This document shows, piece by piece, positions 10,048-21,508 of a stretch of DNA of 64,000 nt. The stretch is from assembly GCA_047967505.1 (NCBI GenBank), contig CM106541.1. One strand, given 5' to 3'. The stretch is from Dipteris shenzhenensis (taxonomy: Eukaryota > Polypodiophyta > Polypodiopsida > Gleicheniales). Made by a program: the position numbers and the translations under genes. The stretch's first letter is position 1. Each line of letters begins with the position of its first letter. The notes beneath the pieces are model-generated. The model saw only the letters and a list, made by a program, of their open reading frames with translations, was not told where the DNA came from and made no database searches.

Positions 10048-10279
10048 TTACCCCTTACGATGTACAAATTTTTGGCCCGCCCTCTAGGGAAGGCCTTAGT
10101 AAAGGCAACCTCCCTTGCGAAAGGGAAAATTCATTTTTCTATAAATTTTCATTGCTGTTTTTATGATTTGTTGGGACCATGTGATATCCACCATTTCCTC
10201 CCTGTTTTTCTCTTCTTTCTATTTCGGGCAAGCCTAGTGAATGACATTCACCAACTTTCACTTCTATTTTCTACCCTAG

Positions 10280-10280
<1 letters not shown>

Positions 10281-10313
<33 letters not shown>

Positions 10314-10388
10314 CCCCCCCCCCTCTCTCTCTCCAATTCATCTTCTCGTCCCCTGCCCTCCCCCCCCCCTTTCTCTCTCTCTCTGCTT
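10281..10388. repeat. CT microsatellite with poly-C runs
   Basis: A (CT)n tract at 10281-10311 runs into C homopolymers and then more CT-rich sequence. Any reading frame across it gives only Ser-Leu or Glu-Arg low-complexity peptide and is not a gene. Confidence 0.9.
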
Positions 10389-10489
10389 TCAGCCGTCTTT
10401 TCCATGCTATGTATCCAATTCGTTTTCTTTTTCAATCTTGGGGAGGCCTTATGAATGATTCTCATCATTCAACTTTGTTTTTTTTTTTT

Positions 10490-11780
10490 CCGAGTAAAAG
10501 AAGAACACTTTATTAAAAGGAGGGGGAAAAGATGTGTAATTGAGGGACAATTGTTAAGTGTAAATGCACATTTGTCAAGCGAGCATTCCAAAAGGTTATG
10601 AGTTACTATATTGGCGTCGTAAGGTTGTCTGTTGTTGCAGGCAGCAGCAGGAGACATGGCTCGCCTGCTCAAGCGCTACCACCTTCCTTCAATGAAGAGG
10701 GGTTGCATCTGCGTATCGCCTTTACCTCTAGGAAGAGATACAGTCAGTGACACAGCGGCGGTAGATGGAAGAGTGCTGCAGTGTTTCGCTTTTCATGCTC
10801 CCTTATCCAGCTATCATCAGGCATGACTCATTCTCGCCAGCATTCGGCTTAAACAAGCACAGATCGTAGATTTATTTCCACTTGATAAGAAAATAAACGC
10901 CCTAACATATACTGCTTAGCATTAATACGATTTTTTATGTCTCTCGTCAGTATCACGGCCTAGCAGCACAGCCATTTTCACAAAACTGTCATGAAAGCTA
11001 GTCTTCCAAGTATGACCGGCTCTGCATTATGTTTTTAAAGGGGGGATTCTGTTTTAATGACGAGGAATGCAGTAAATGACCACACAGTTGAGGAATTGAC
11101 TTTTGATTCAGCGTTCTCCCTAGATGCTAGAATATTATGATCAAATCTGTCCCTTATCTAAAGCTTTTAACGAACATGAGTACGACACCATTCTTATCTA
11201 GTGTTAATTAGCAAAGGGATAAGTACATTTGTTAAAATTATTTGTACATACCGCTGATGAAATCCGAGTACAATGATGAGCTGATGTGAAGTGTACGCTA
11301 AGATTAAAAAGTACGTCATTGAAAAATTTAGGGTCATTGCTCCACTATCAGAGGCTAGTTTGGAAAACTTTCAAGACTTTGAGGAACATGCATAGAATTG
11401 TTTAGTACAAAATGAAGAAAAGCCCCTCAAGTTTTGTAGCGCAGCTATACCTTGTAGCAAAGAGTTTATGCTCAAACGGAGTAAAAATAATAATTTAGTC
11501 AAGCTTCTGAGCAGATATGTAGCTAAATAGACATATCTTTTGGCTTTGAGGTCTGATGTCAGATACAAGTCTTTGAGTCTATGGCACACTTTACTTTAGT
11601 GAAGTAATGAAACCACGAGTTTATTCAGCGCACACTTGACTTAGTTAAGCGGTTGTGGTCTCTAATAAAATTTTTAATTGCAAAACAAAATGGGAAAAAC
11701 TTCTATATGGAGGAATTGTGCGATAATTTGAAGAACTAACTTAGACTTGTTATTTATGGAAGAATTGTTTTGGGAAAGGG
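10490..11780. other. Intergenic, no gene recognised
   Basis: This is AT-rich DNA with a T-run at about 10478-10490. Short open frames near 10632-10826 and 11371-11589 show no family motif or splice-supported extension. Nothing is annotated here. Confidence 0.5.
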
Positions 11781-11790
11781 TTGACTTTTA

Positions 11791-12132
11791 GAGCTATTAT
11801 GCTAGCTTGATTGGAAAGGCATCCAAAAGCTCAAAGGAAGATTTGTAAAGACATGAAATGTGACAACATGCGGAGATAGATTTAGGAGCATCTGTGCACA
11901 TGAGTATCAGAAACGATTGGTTCAAATCAATCAAGCATTGGATTAACTCTAGAGTTATCTATCTAATTATAGCACTATTGTGATGGCTTGACTTGAAAGG
12001 CATATCCAAAAGAACAAAGGAAGATTTGCAAAAGAAATGAAATGTGATAGCATTTGGACATAGATTCAGGAGCATCTGTGCACATGAGTTCCAAAAAGAT
12101 CGGTTCAATTCAATTAAGCATTGGATAAACTC
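11791..12132. repeat. About 182-bp imperfect tandem duplication carrying the protease motif
   Basis: Two adjacent diverged copies share words such as GGAGCATCTGTGCACATGAG (11886 and 12069) and AAAGGAAGATTTG, offset by about 182 bp. Each copy contains the Copia protease active-site block. Confidence 0.8.
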
Positions 12133-12416
12133 CATCTTTCTCTATAGTAAGCTACCAGTTGAGGGCATAAGAGATATCATAGCAAATCCAATTGATGCGT
12201 CACAAAAAGACATCATTCACATGTACCGATACTAGCCAAGAATTTAATATCCATGTCGAGAATCAGTGATTAATCATCTTTCTCTATAGCAAGCTACCAA
12301 TTGAGGGCATAAGAGATATCATAGCGAATCCGATTGACGCATCACAAAAAGACATCTTTCACATGTACCGATACTAGCCAAGAATTTAATATCCATGTCG
12401 AGAATCATTGATTAAA
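12133..12416. repeat. 142-bp tandem duplication
   Basis: The two adjacent copies, 12133-12274 and 12275-12416, start CATCTTTCTCTATAG and are nearly identical with a handful of substitutions. The period is not a multiple of three. Confidence 0.9.
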
Positions 12417-12699
12417 AGATCAAGGTTCTCTTTGACAACAATAAATGTATACTGCTTAATCAGGATGGAATTTTTGCACATCCTGTAAGAAATGGAACAC
12501 TATACAGACTGGTATTGATGCAACTTGGTAGGACAATATGCACAATTGCTCACAATGAAACAAATTTGTGGCATCAAAGACTCTAACACTTGAATTTCCA
12601 ATCATTCTGTTTATGCAGAAGTTTATTTAGTGCATGGTCTACCAAAGCTCAATAAATGTGAATTTTGTGGCTTGAAGTAGGCTCCTATAGCTGGTATGC

Positions 12700-13100
12700 A
12701 AAGATTTATGCCTTTTTGGCCAGCCAGGGAAAGCAGAATAGTCCATATGGGAGCATGCTACTAGAAAAAAAATATGAATGTAAATACAACAGAAGAAGAA
12801 CAACACAAATTTTTAAATGACCTTGCGACCTGAGAGCTGCTCTTCCTGCTTCATGCACTGCCTTTCCCCTTCCACCATAGAGCTGCACCTCAACCCTTTT
12901 CTGGTGGCTTGCTTTGTTGGCCGTGCTTGAACGAGGAGCTTCAGGGTGTTCATGCCTCACCTGGGAGATCTTTGTGGCCTCCCCCTCATTCATGCCTGTA
13001 GCTGGAACTCTCTTCGTGTTTGTACCAAGGAGGTTGACAGCTCGTTGGGAGCTTGTGGTGCAGTTTTCTTATTGCTTTGCTGTCTAGGAACAGCCTTCGG
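12700..13100. other. Unassigned sequence
   Basis: A 95-codon open frame on the - strand (12993-12706) has no recognisable motif. The region sits between Copia and LINE remnants and is probably TE-derived, but this could not be shown. Confidence 0.35.
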
Positions 13101-15639
13101 CAGACTAGTTGTTTGTTAGTGTATTCGTAGGGTTTTTTTTGGCCCGTTCTTGGTAGTGCCTAGAGGCTAGCACTTTGTTGCGAGCCCCTTTTCTACCCCA
13201 GTGGTTCTTTTTCCAGAAAGCTGGCCAGCCTCCTTTTGAGACTGGAGCAGCCTCTTCTGCCTGAGTTCTCAGGCTCGTCCCTTTGTGAGATTTAGGTCCT
13301 CTTTTAGCCTCCCCCCCCTTTCCTTTTTGCAGCGCAACGATTTTTGATTCTAGTCTCTGGGGAAAGAATCTTGGTGGTGACCTTTGGTGTGGCAACTCCC
13401 TTGACTCTCCTTGCCATTAAGGTTCTACTTTCTTCAAAGGACAAACAAAGGTGCAGAATGCAAGACAATCACTCCAGGATAGAGCTTTGGTGGGCAGGAT
13501 TGGATTTAGGCGAGTTTAGTGCTAGAGGGCGACTACATCCAAGAGTTCACCATATATGGGAGAGGAGTCTTTCTTCTCTAGTTGAGCTCCCCCGATGCCA
13601 CCTTGGCATGAGTGGAGCAAAGTCTCATTTTCCTTGGCCCACACCTTGTGAAATTCATCCTTTGGTACCATGGGTTCACAATTGACATGGATTCGACACG
13701 TCATGTGCCACGCTTCCCGATGACGCTCCACTTCTTGGGGCTCCCAAAGAAGTACTGGTCTATCCTTCCCTCCATCGTTGGCTGTTTTGGCATAGTTTTA
13801 GAGTCCCCGTCAACTTCAACAGCCTCGATTGTGGCAAATGATGGGGTCCCTCGACTCAGGGTGTTGAGGCCCATGAGTCTCGTTTGGAGGAGATCCTCCT
13901 TGAGACTCTTGATGGGAGAGAGGGTTGAGGCTAGGTTAGCGTCTTGGTTGCAGGTAGATATGCCACTTGGCACGGGCTTGTCCCAAGGGATAGGGTTGGG
14001 CTCCCCCTCCGCAAGCTTGCTAGGGGCAACATAGGAATTTTCGAGCAGATATAGTACAACGACCATCTAGATAGTCGTAGGAGTCCTAGACTCCTTGGGT
14101 AAGTCTTTCGGGGGCCTTGGACCGTGGTGGAGAGAAAGCAACTTGGTAAGAGGGCTGCAAAGAATCGTAGGCAGTGAGCTACCTTTAGACAGTGGGGTGA
14201 TGGTAGACCGGGCAACAGTTTTCTCTCCTCAAGAGGAACAAATAGGTGGATCTCCCTCGAGTCTGCCTCAAACTCGAGGGCGATATCTCCTTCGATCTCT
14301 CAGTAGACTTGCCATAGTCAGTGCTCGGAGTACACAAGCTTTGGCTTAGTGACAACCCATTGGAGAGCCCGCTACACCAACCCCCTGCCTCCTTGTCCGC
14401 CCCCTCCCTCCTGCCCTCCCCTTGCCTCCCCCTCCCCCTCCCCTCCGTCTTCCTCCTCACCCCTCCCCCTTCTCATCCCTCCATCTACAGTCACTCTCAC
14501 CACCCAGCCTCCGCCTGTGTCTGCTTCGTCCCCCCACTCCCCCCCAAGTCCCAACCTTCTCTGGTGCCTAAGACTTCGGGCAAGGGCAAGGCTCCGACTT
14601 CTTTCTCTCAGTTTGTAGCTTCTTCCTCTCAGTCCTAGCCCATCTCTTTTCCGGCACAAGACACAGATCTATGGAGCAGATTGAGGTAGATGGCCCCTTT
14701 TATCAGCTTCTAGGTCTAAGGCCTTGCTTAGGACAGCCCTTGCCGTGTGAGTTTTGGAGGCTTGGACCGTGGAACTACCTCAATGTCTCGGATGATTAGC
14801 CCCACCTTGGAGGTGATGGTTTTGATCCTGTAGGCCCGAAAGGGGGGGTCCATTGAGCAATTGAAACCCCCTCTCATCTTTTTGGGGGTTTTAACTATGG
14901 CTCCACGGGAGAGGAGAAGGACTTCCATATGTTTTGATCTTATGATGAGGGACTAAATGTTTCACATGATGGAGTGGCTAGGACCCCAGCGGAGGGAGTT
15001 ATGGATTTTCCATGGCAACATGTCTATCTTCTAGTTGGCTTTTCTGACAGAGACGAGGATTGGGCATTGCAATAGTGGAGCTCCGTTTGGGACGGGAGGT
15101 TAAGCTCAAGCAAGTTTCACATTGAATGCTACAACAGTGCTAGCCGACTTGAGGTAGACTCCTTCATGTTGCAATGGGCCTTCAAGGTAGGCATCGAGCC
15201 TATCATGCCTTTGATGCACCATTGCACGGACACAGACTATTCTCCTCCCATACCCATGTCGAGGTTGTAGAAATCCATGGTTGTCATTTAGGCTCCCACC
15301 CACAGGAGGCCTTGCTCTGCACCCACTCCGCCTCCCCTTGAGTTGGACCAGGGTGAGTTGAAACGTACATGGACTTCATTGATCCTGCACCATAGCAATC
15401 ACACCAGTGATACTTTGCCCGGGCTGCAACAATAGGGCAGACAATGGATTTTCTCTTGATCGAGGAGCACATGTTCTCAAAAACAGATATCAGATGCTGA
15501 TGCCGCCTTCCCTGAGGTTTGGTCACCTGCCATAGGTAGAAGTGAAAGGGTCTACATTTATGTTTCCCAGGCGTTGGCCTTAGATGTGCTCAATTAGGGT
15601 GAGCTCCTCATAGGGTGTGTAGTTTGAATTGGTGTACAG

Positions 15640-15850
15640 ATGGGTGACTTCAGGAGTGGGATCCTGAATGTGTACGCCCTTGCTTATAGACAGCAATGCC
15701 TTCTGGAGGCATCTTACTAAGACCATCCTAGATGTTGACTCTTGGGTTGTAGGAGGTAACTTCAACCAAGAGTTTGAGGAGGATGAGTAGGGTGGAGCAG
15801 CCTCCTTAGGGATACATGTGGATGAGAGGGGCACGCGGGAGCAATTCATC
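15640..15850 (+). pseudogene. LINE endonuclease remnant
   Basis: The translation gives ILNVYALAYRQQ and, after a frame change, DVDSWVVGG-type residues followed by NFNQEFEEDE, the GDFN core block of the LINE endonuclease with Asp replaced. It parallels 33470-33620, which has [12 protein letters not shown]. Confidence 0.65.
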
Positions 15851-16429
15851 TACGCCATCAGTGGCGGCCATTCGTGAAGAGAGGTGGAGCTCTCTAGACT
15901 TCTCGATAGCTTTCTAGGCTGATGGCATGTTAGAGCATCTTGACAAGTTTTATGTGTGAGATTGGGCGATGAGTAGAGAGGAAGTATTTTGGTAGGAACA
16001 AGAATGTTAGCCGACTATGCTTCATTGAGAGAGGGAGTGCTCTAGACTTCCCAACAGCCTTCGCTTCTCCTTTGGCTAGCGGAGGCATGATGGTCTGTTA
16101 GAGCGTCTTGACAGGTTTTATGTGGAGATAGGGCGATGCGCAGAGGGGGAGCCATGGGTATTTTGGTAGGAACGATGATGTCAGATCACTCCCCGATTGT
16201 GCTTCTTCTTTCTAGAGCAGCTCCGTCATGGACTCCCTCAGAAGGGGTCTGTATCCTTGATGCTTTACTCCAGGAGGAGAAGATGCAATAGACGGTGTGA
16301 GATTTGGTAGGATCCAAAGAGCCCTCCTAGGGGGTTGGGCCACCTGGGTGGTAGATGGGAGCAGTAGTGAGGAGCTCCAATCCCAGGATTTTCCTAGGTT
16401 TTGTTGAAGCATCCTCAATGATATCTTCA

Positions 16430-16731
16430 CCTTAAGGAGGCAATTGATTAGGCTAGGGAGGAGTCTCAGTCTATTGTGATCCTTCTTCTAGATTTCGAGA
16501 AATCTCATGAAAGGGCAACGTGGTCTTTTCTAGAGGGTGCCATGTAGAGGTTGGAATTTTTAGACAGATGAATTCCGAGGGGTTTCAGGTATGTATGCAA
16601 GGAGTGCTAGCCAAATGCTTGTCGGTTGTCACACCGGGGATGCCTTTGCTCTTTCTTGCTCAATGCTTCAGGGATGCCCTCTTGCTCCCTTTCTCTTCCT
16701 TTTCGTGTGGCATAGGCTCTGGGTTACTTTC
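16430..16731 (+). pseudogene. LINE reverse transcriptase remnant
   Basis: RT blocks visible are VILLLDFEKSHERATWSFLE (the first catalytic Asp lies in LDFEK) and QGCPLAPFLF. A stop and a frame shift separate them. The YxDD block is missing because a Copia LTR begins at 16732. Confidence 0.65.
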
Positions 16732-16968
16732 TGAAAGCAAAAAGAGAGATGGAGAGCAAACCACAAACGTACTGAATAGAAGAGAGAAAGAAAAACATAC
16801 AAGAGGTGAAGGTTTTGTCTAATTGACAAAACCTAAACCTATCCACTAACTGTAGTTAGGTATCCTAATTGTGGTTAGGGGAAAAACCTTTAAAAGGGAA
16901 AAGTGCCCCTAACTCACTTACTGACTACACATTGGTCATTGCCATGAATTATGCTGATAATTCCAACA
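16732..16968 (-). repeat. Copia LTR (3' LTR of the element at 16969-19130)
   Basis: On the + strand it begins TGAAAGC and ends ATTCCAACA, next to CCCCCC, which is the - strand polypurine tract. Element order (LTR, then RNase H, then RT going right) supports a 3' LTR for a - strand element. The length of 237 bp is inferred from TG/CA ends only; the partner LTR is missing. Confidence 0.65.
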
Positions 16969-17088
16969 CCCCCCTGCAGTGCCAATGTGATGATGTACAA
17001 GGAAAAGATCAATCACCAAAAGAAGATAAGTTTAGGGCATTGCGAAATGCCTCAAACTTCTCGAGTGGAAGTGCTTTGGTGAAGATGT

Positions 17089-17525
17089 CTACAACATTGT
17101 CATTTGTGGAGACAGAGATTTTATTTTGATCTCTCCTGCATGCAACTTCTCTCTGACATAATGATAATGAACCTCAATGTGCTTCGTGCGAGCACGAAAC
17201 ACATAATTCTTTGCAACTGCTATAGCACTATGACTATCAGTGAGAATTGAAGAAGGACCCTCCAATGATAGGTGAAGATCAGCAAATAAGTGGCGTAGCC
17301 ACACACAACGGTTGTTGTGAAAGCTGCCTTGTACTCAGCTTCACATGAGAAAGTAGCCATAGTAGATTGTTTCTTACTTAGCCAAGAAATGCAAGCATGT
17401 CCCAAAAAGAAACAATTACCACTTGTTGATTGCTTAGTGTCATCCCAATCCGAGGCACTGTAAGCATGCATCTGCAAGTCACCCCCCCTGGGAAACATCA
17501 AGCCATAAGACTTTGTGCCTCGCAA
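17089..17525 (-). pseudogene. Copia RNase H
   Basis: Visible motifs are YSASDWDDTKQSTSGNCFFL, then HACISWLSKKQSTMATFSCE and, in the overlapping frame, DSHSAIAVAKN and RTKHIEVHYHYVREKL. RNase H degrades the RNA strand during reverse transcription. A frame change near 17260 breaks the domain. Confidence 0.8.
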
Positions 17526-17552
17526 GTAACGGAAGATGTGTTTTACAGCTTG

Positions 17553-18661
17553 CTAATGTGCTGTCTTTGGGCTGTGCATATATCTGCTCACTTGTGATAC
17601 TGCAAGCTGAATATCAGGCTGTGTATCGCACAAATAAATGAGGCATCCAACAACCTGGCTGTAGAGTGTGGCATCTATTGATTCACCTGCATCATACATA
17701 GTAAGCTTCAGCCTTGGTTCATGGGAACTGGCTGTAGGCTTGCAATCTTGTATATTGAACCGATCCAAGAGCTTTTGCACATACTTGGATTGAGACATAA
17801 TAATGCCACGTCTCTCTTGTATAAACAGGATCCCCAAATAAAAATGTAACATGCCCAAATCTGACATGTCAAATGTAGCTTTCAATTCAGCTTTGAAATC
17901 TGCAATTTTTTCTTCATGTGACCGTGTGAGCAGCATGTCATCTACATAAAGAATGATGACCAAAATACCCCCTCCATCCTTCTTGATGTAGAGAGTACTT
18001 TTAGTTGGAGACTGTTATGAAGCCCCTTGCTGGTCAGAAAGGCATCAATCTTGGAGTACCATGCATGTGGGGCTTGTTTCAGCCCATACAAAGCTTTATT
18101 CAGCTTGCAAACTTTATGTGCATTACCCAAAATTTCAAAGCCAGGAGGTTGTTTGACATAAACCTCTTCCAACAAGTCTCCATCAAGAAAAGCTTTTTTT
18201 ATATCCAACTGATGAACATTCCAATCAAAATGTGCAGCCATAGCAATAACTGATCTGATAGTGGTCATCCTGGAAGTAGGAGCAAATGTCTCCTTGTAAT
18301 CAATGCCCTTCTTCTAAGCATAGCCTTTTGCAACCAGCCGTGCCTTGTACTTGTTAATGGACCCATCTGACTTTCTTTTTACTTTGAAAACCCATTTGGT
18401 ACCTATGGCATTCTTTCCTGGTGGCAAATCCACAAGATTCCAGGTCTGATTTTTCTCAATGGACTGCAACTCATCTTGCATGGCATTCATCCACTGCACA
18501 TTGTCCTTAGCTTCTTCAAAAGTATCAGGCTCTTCCTCATCAAGAAGAGTACCCGCATAAGCTGGTTCAACAGAAAGAGCCCCCCCTTCGTGCCTTGTTG
18601 CACTACGAGTTCTGCAAGGCAAAGGAGCATCAAGTTTACTTTCCCTGAGAGTTTGGAGCAA
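17553..18661 (-). pseudogene. Copia reverse transcriptase
   Basis: Three open pieces (18661-18314, 18268-17942, 17963-17553) carry a continuous Copia RT in shifted frames. All core blocks are present, including YVDDML with its two catalytic Asp residues and the downstream DLGMLHFYLGI and GCLIYLCDTQPDI blocks. It is inactivated by a stop near 18312 and a frameshift near 17955. Confidence 0.85.
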
Positions 18662-19134
18662 TCAACTGGGAACAGATTTGGCTGCATGTATTTTTGTAAT
18701 CTCTTGCTTGACAACATCTTCCACTGCCTGTGGAGGAACTTAATCAACCGGTGGCTGAATCAGGGCGTGTGGAACATGAGGAGCTTGCTGCAAATTCTGA
18801 TTTTCAGCAGAGATGTCAAATGCGGAACCCAAAGCAATGGGTATGAACTCCTCAAAAACATCATCTGATGTAGAAGAAGCTGACACATTAAATTCAGCCT
18901 GTGTATGTGCTGAATTTTCTGAAAAGATTTACATCTCTGTTGACAAAAATCTTGCGTGAAGTAGGATTGTAGAGATGGTAACCTTTGCTCTCTGCACTAT
19001 ACCCAACTAATATGCATTTAATTGCCTTGTCTGATAGCTTATGTCGAAACTCAACAGGCACATGGGCATATGCAAAATATATCCAAAGACACGAAAGTGT
19101 TCCACTGAAGGCTTTCTCCCAACAAAGGGTAAAT

Positions 19135-19640
19135 TTACTTAGTTTTTAAGAAGGGTGGGCCTTTTAAATGGCTTTGTAATTGAGTAGTACTTTAGTAGGG
19201 GAGCCATAAGCTGCCACGTGGCATCATAGGCTGGCCATCTCATAAGTAAACCTGTAATTGATGCTAGGCCCACACCTATAAAAGGGGGCTTTGCTGTACT
19301 ATGTACCAATTCATTCTTAATGCAATCTTGTGATCGCTCATTTGTAGGTGAGCTTGACTAGCTCTAGGCTGAACTAGGATGTTTACTCCTAGCCTAGGAA
19401 TCTCCCTTCCTATCCTTGTTGCTGGTGCTGCCCCTCATTAGCTATGTATCCACACACAAATCTAGGTAATTTAACGGTTCAGCTGATGGATTTCTGCAAG
19501 CTACATGCTGTCCTTTCCATTTGCATTCATTTGTTGCCATTTCTACATTATTAGCTGTGAACTAGACCTAAACTAGCATGTTGTATGCTAGTTTAGCTAG
19601 ATGGTGATCCTATCCTAGGCACAAGATGGACTTTTGAGTT
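19135..19640 (+). repeat. LTR-like or 5' leader sequence with TATA box
   Basis: This stretch lies between the Copia remnant and the first chromovirus Gag residues. A TATA-like CCTATAAAAGGGGG at about 19278-19292 is followed by a C/T-rich leader. It does not match the 3' LTR at 22581-23111, so it may belong to another LTR element; the boundaries are not defined. Confidence 0.4.
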
Positions 19641-20130
19641 TTATCTTCAGAGGTTTTGGGATTTGCAGACTAGAGCTACAAAGATGGATCCAGTGACCTT
19701 GTTAGGTTTCTTTGTGGATGGTTTGTTTGATTTGTACAAGCTTCAGATTAAGAACAAGTGTACCACTTTGAAAGAAGCCATGAACGATGCGTGCATCTAT
19801 GATGATACCATGGCCAACGCAAAGGGAACCACCATTGCCGACACGAGTGGGAAGAACAAGAGGAAGTTCTTCCAGTCTACCAGTGGTATCGGGCGGGGAG
19901 TTGAAGTCTATAGATAACGCCTCCAAGAAGAACTTGACTCAGATGAAGAATGGTCGTGTCCGTTTCCTCTGCACATTGAAGTTAAAGGATCGAAGCTCCA
20001 TGCGGGTCCAGGTACCAAAGCTAAGGGAGCTAATCAAGTTTTTATGATAGGTATTTCTGCAAATGTCATTACTTGCCCACTTTCTTGTAATTGCACTTTT
20101 AATAATTTGTTATTTGGTTCCCATGATCTT

Positions 20131-20388
20131 TTCCCAGTTTATGGAGAAGTAAGGGACCAAAGAGTTTACGTTCTCTTTGACCCGGGCAGCTCTCACAATT
20201 TTGTTAATTACAAACTTGTGGAGAGGATGGGGCTATCCACGATACCTAGCGATCACAGCTATGAGGTGCAGCTTCCGGTTGGGAAGCAGTTTTGGGATCG
20301 CAAGATTGAGGCACTTTCTATCCGATTTAAGACTACACAGCTGCTCTTACGTGCTATGTCATGCACTTGGAACATGTGGACTTGTTAA
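20131..20388 (+). pseudogene. Chromovirus aspartic protease
   Basis: The frame from 20044 reads QRVYVLFDPGSSHNFVNYKL, the retropepsin block in which the usual D-S/T-G reads D-P-G. It then reads ERMGL and YEVQLPVGKQ. The protease would release Gag and Pol. A frame change near 20350 (MSCTWNMW against HALGTCGLVNR) shows decay. Confidence 0.75.
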
Positions 20389-20620
20389 TCGGAATAGAGT
20401 GGTTCAAAACCCATGATATTCGGATTGGATGGAAAGAGCATACACTCTCTCTTTTGGATAAGGACACCCTATTCAGTGTGATACTATTCCCTCTTCTCAG
20501 GGACCTATTGTATCTGCGATACAGCTTCGGAATATAATAAACACTTCTCATTATGATGTGTATCAGAGTGTTTTGATTCCGCTTTCTTAATTTGTTGTCA
20601 TTGTTAATAACAAAAATGAT

Positions 20621-20815
20621 TTGAGCGTGTTTGAACATCGTGAAGTGAGAACGTTGTTGGATGATTTCATGGATGTATTCCCTGCTCAACTACTGGAAGG
20701 TTTACCTCCAAAACGGGCATTATATCATCGCATAGATTTAGTACCTGGGGCTCAACCTATTAGTGTTCCACCTTATAGGATGAGTCAGCATGAGGAGGAT
20801 GAGTTAGCTTCATAG
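20621..20815 (+). pseudogene. Chromovirus RT N-terminus
   Basis: The translation VRTLLDDFMDVFPAQLLEGL, then HRIDLVPGAQPISVPPYRMS, is the region just before the Ty3 RT core. The catalytic core is deleted: 20 codons later the sequence is already RNase H. Confidence 0.8.
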
Positions 20816-20837
20816 CTACAAGATTATCTGAATATGG

Positions 20838-21508
20838 GTGTGTATGCTCTGAAGGTTTGGAGATACTACTTGTATGGTTCGAAGTTTCTTGTATTGACCG
20901 ATCATTAGTTAATCAAGTATGTGTGCGACGGGTCTGAATTGATAGGAAGAAAGGCTAGATGGGCAGAGTTAATGCAAGATTTTGATTTTGAAATACGTTA
21001 TCAAAAGGGTTTGATGAATAGTGTGGCGGATGCCTTAAGTCGAGTCAAGTTTGCCAATGCTATGTCATTAACAGAAATCCTATTTCAATCCTTGAGAGGG
21101 CTTTACACAACTGATAGTCATTTCAGTTCTTATTGGCAGAAAGTCTAGGATGGGAGCTCCATGGTTGACCAGGACTCAGGGATTGTGCCACCTACGGTAT
21201 AGGCGGCGGGAGGTCAGTGGATGATTAGGAATGGCTTGCTGTTCAGGAATGGAAAGATATGTGTGCCAGATGTTTCGGATCTTCAATCCAAGATTCTCTG
21301 GGAGTGTCATGATGCTCTTAGTGCTGGACATCCAGGTATACATCAGACTTTTTCTCTTGTGAAGCATATCTTTTATTGGCCTAAGATGCGCGTATTTATT
21401 GAAAACTATGTGGTAGGTTGCCGGGTTTGTCAGGTTACTAAGGCAGAACGTCTTAGAAGCGTGGGTTCATTACAGCCATTGCAAATCCCGAGTAATAAAT
21501 GGGAAAGT
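20838..21508 (+). pseudogene. Chromovirus RNase H end and integrase H2C2 zinc domain
   Basis: [18 protein letters not shown] and [19 protein letters not shown], then VADALSRV, mark the end of RNase [27 protein letters not shown] and FYWPKMR, then [13 protein letters not shown], form the His2Cys2 zinc domain of integrase. In-frame stops occur (20908, 21148). The integrase catalytic core is lost at the Copia junction. Confidence 0.85.

Larger units (their letters stand above)
11781..12690 (+). mobile_element. Degenerate Copia protease and pre-integrase remnant
   Basis: The aspartic protease signature IDSGASVHM is readable at about 12061-12087, with a decayed twin IDLGASVHM near 11878-11905. 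Downstream, 12420-12680 reads IKVLFDNNKCILLNQDG, NGTLYRL, NLWHQRL, HLN and VHGLPKLNKCEFCGLK, the GAG-pre-integrase zinc region. The order protease then pre-integrase on the + strand fits Copia pol. Frames are broken, and two local tandem duplications lie within it. No LTR was identified. Confidence 0.7.
13105..16731 (+). mobile_element. LINE fragment: ORF1-like region, endonuclease and RT start
   Basis: The 3' half is clear. ILNVYALAYRQQCLLEAS near 15661 and the endonuclease block V(V/G)GG(D/N)FN near 15750-15775 are followed by the RT signature LDFEKSHERATWSFLEGAM near 16480-16540 and CSMLQGCPLAPFLFLF near 16660-16705. The 5' half (about 13.1-15.5 kb) contains a Pro/Ser-rich segment (14349-14640) and a segment near 15300 (CSAPTPPPLELDQGEL). 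That segment recurs in the LINE fragment at 33.2 kb, so it probably belongs to ORF1 or a linker. Stops and frameshifts are frequent. The element is cut at 16731 by a Copia LTR. Confidence 0.7.
16969..19130 (-). mobile_element. Copia retrotransposon fragment (integrase C-terminus, RT, RNase H)
   Basis: Reading leftward on the - strand: integrase C-terminal GYSAESKGYHLYNP (about 19005-18965), the linker before RT with LDEEEPDTFEEAK, then TKWVFKVKRKSDGSINKYKA, LDIKKAFLDGDL, LYGLKQAPHAWY, the catalytic LYVDDMLL, and RNase H with CISWLSKKQSTMATFSCEAE. The RT is split by frame breaks near 18300 and 17950. Upstream pol, gag and the 5' LTR are absent; the element ends near 19130 at LTR-like DNA. Confidence 0.85.
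19640..21508 (+). mobile_element. Ty3/Gypsy chromovirus fragment (gag, protease, RT start, RNase H end, integrase start)
   Basis: From left to right: Gag C-terminus (19640-19917), protease (about 20131-20300), start of RT (20621-20815), an internal deletion near 20830, then the end of RNase H and the integrase zinc domain (20838-21508). It closely resembles the - strand chromovirus at 37.8-39.6 kb. At 21508 a Copia fragment interrupts it; the last Pol residues (about 22540-22567) and the 3' LTR (22581-23111) resume beyond. Confidence 0.85.

Noticed and set aside
10060-10458. 132-codon open frame rich in Ser, Leu and Pro
   Set aside because: It is produced by the CT microsatellite and C-runs at 10281-10388; there is no family motif.
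14349-14659. Overlapping Pro/Ser-rich and Gly/Arg-rich open frames on both strands
   Set aside because: Composition comes from a C-rich low-complexity stretch in a LINE remnant; no supporting motif or start context.
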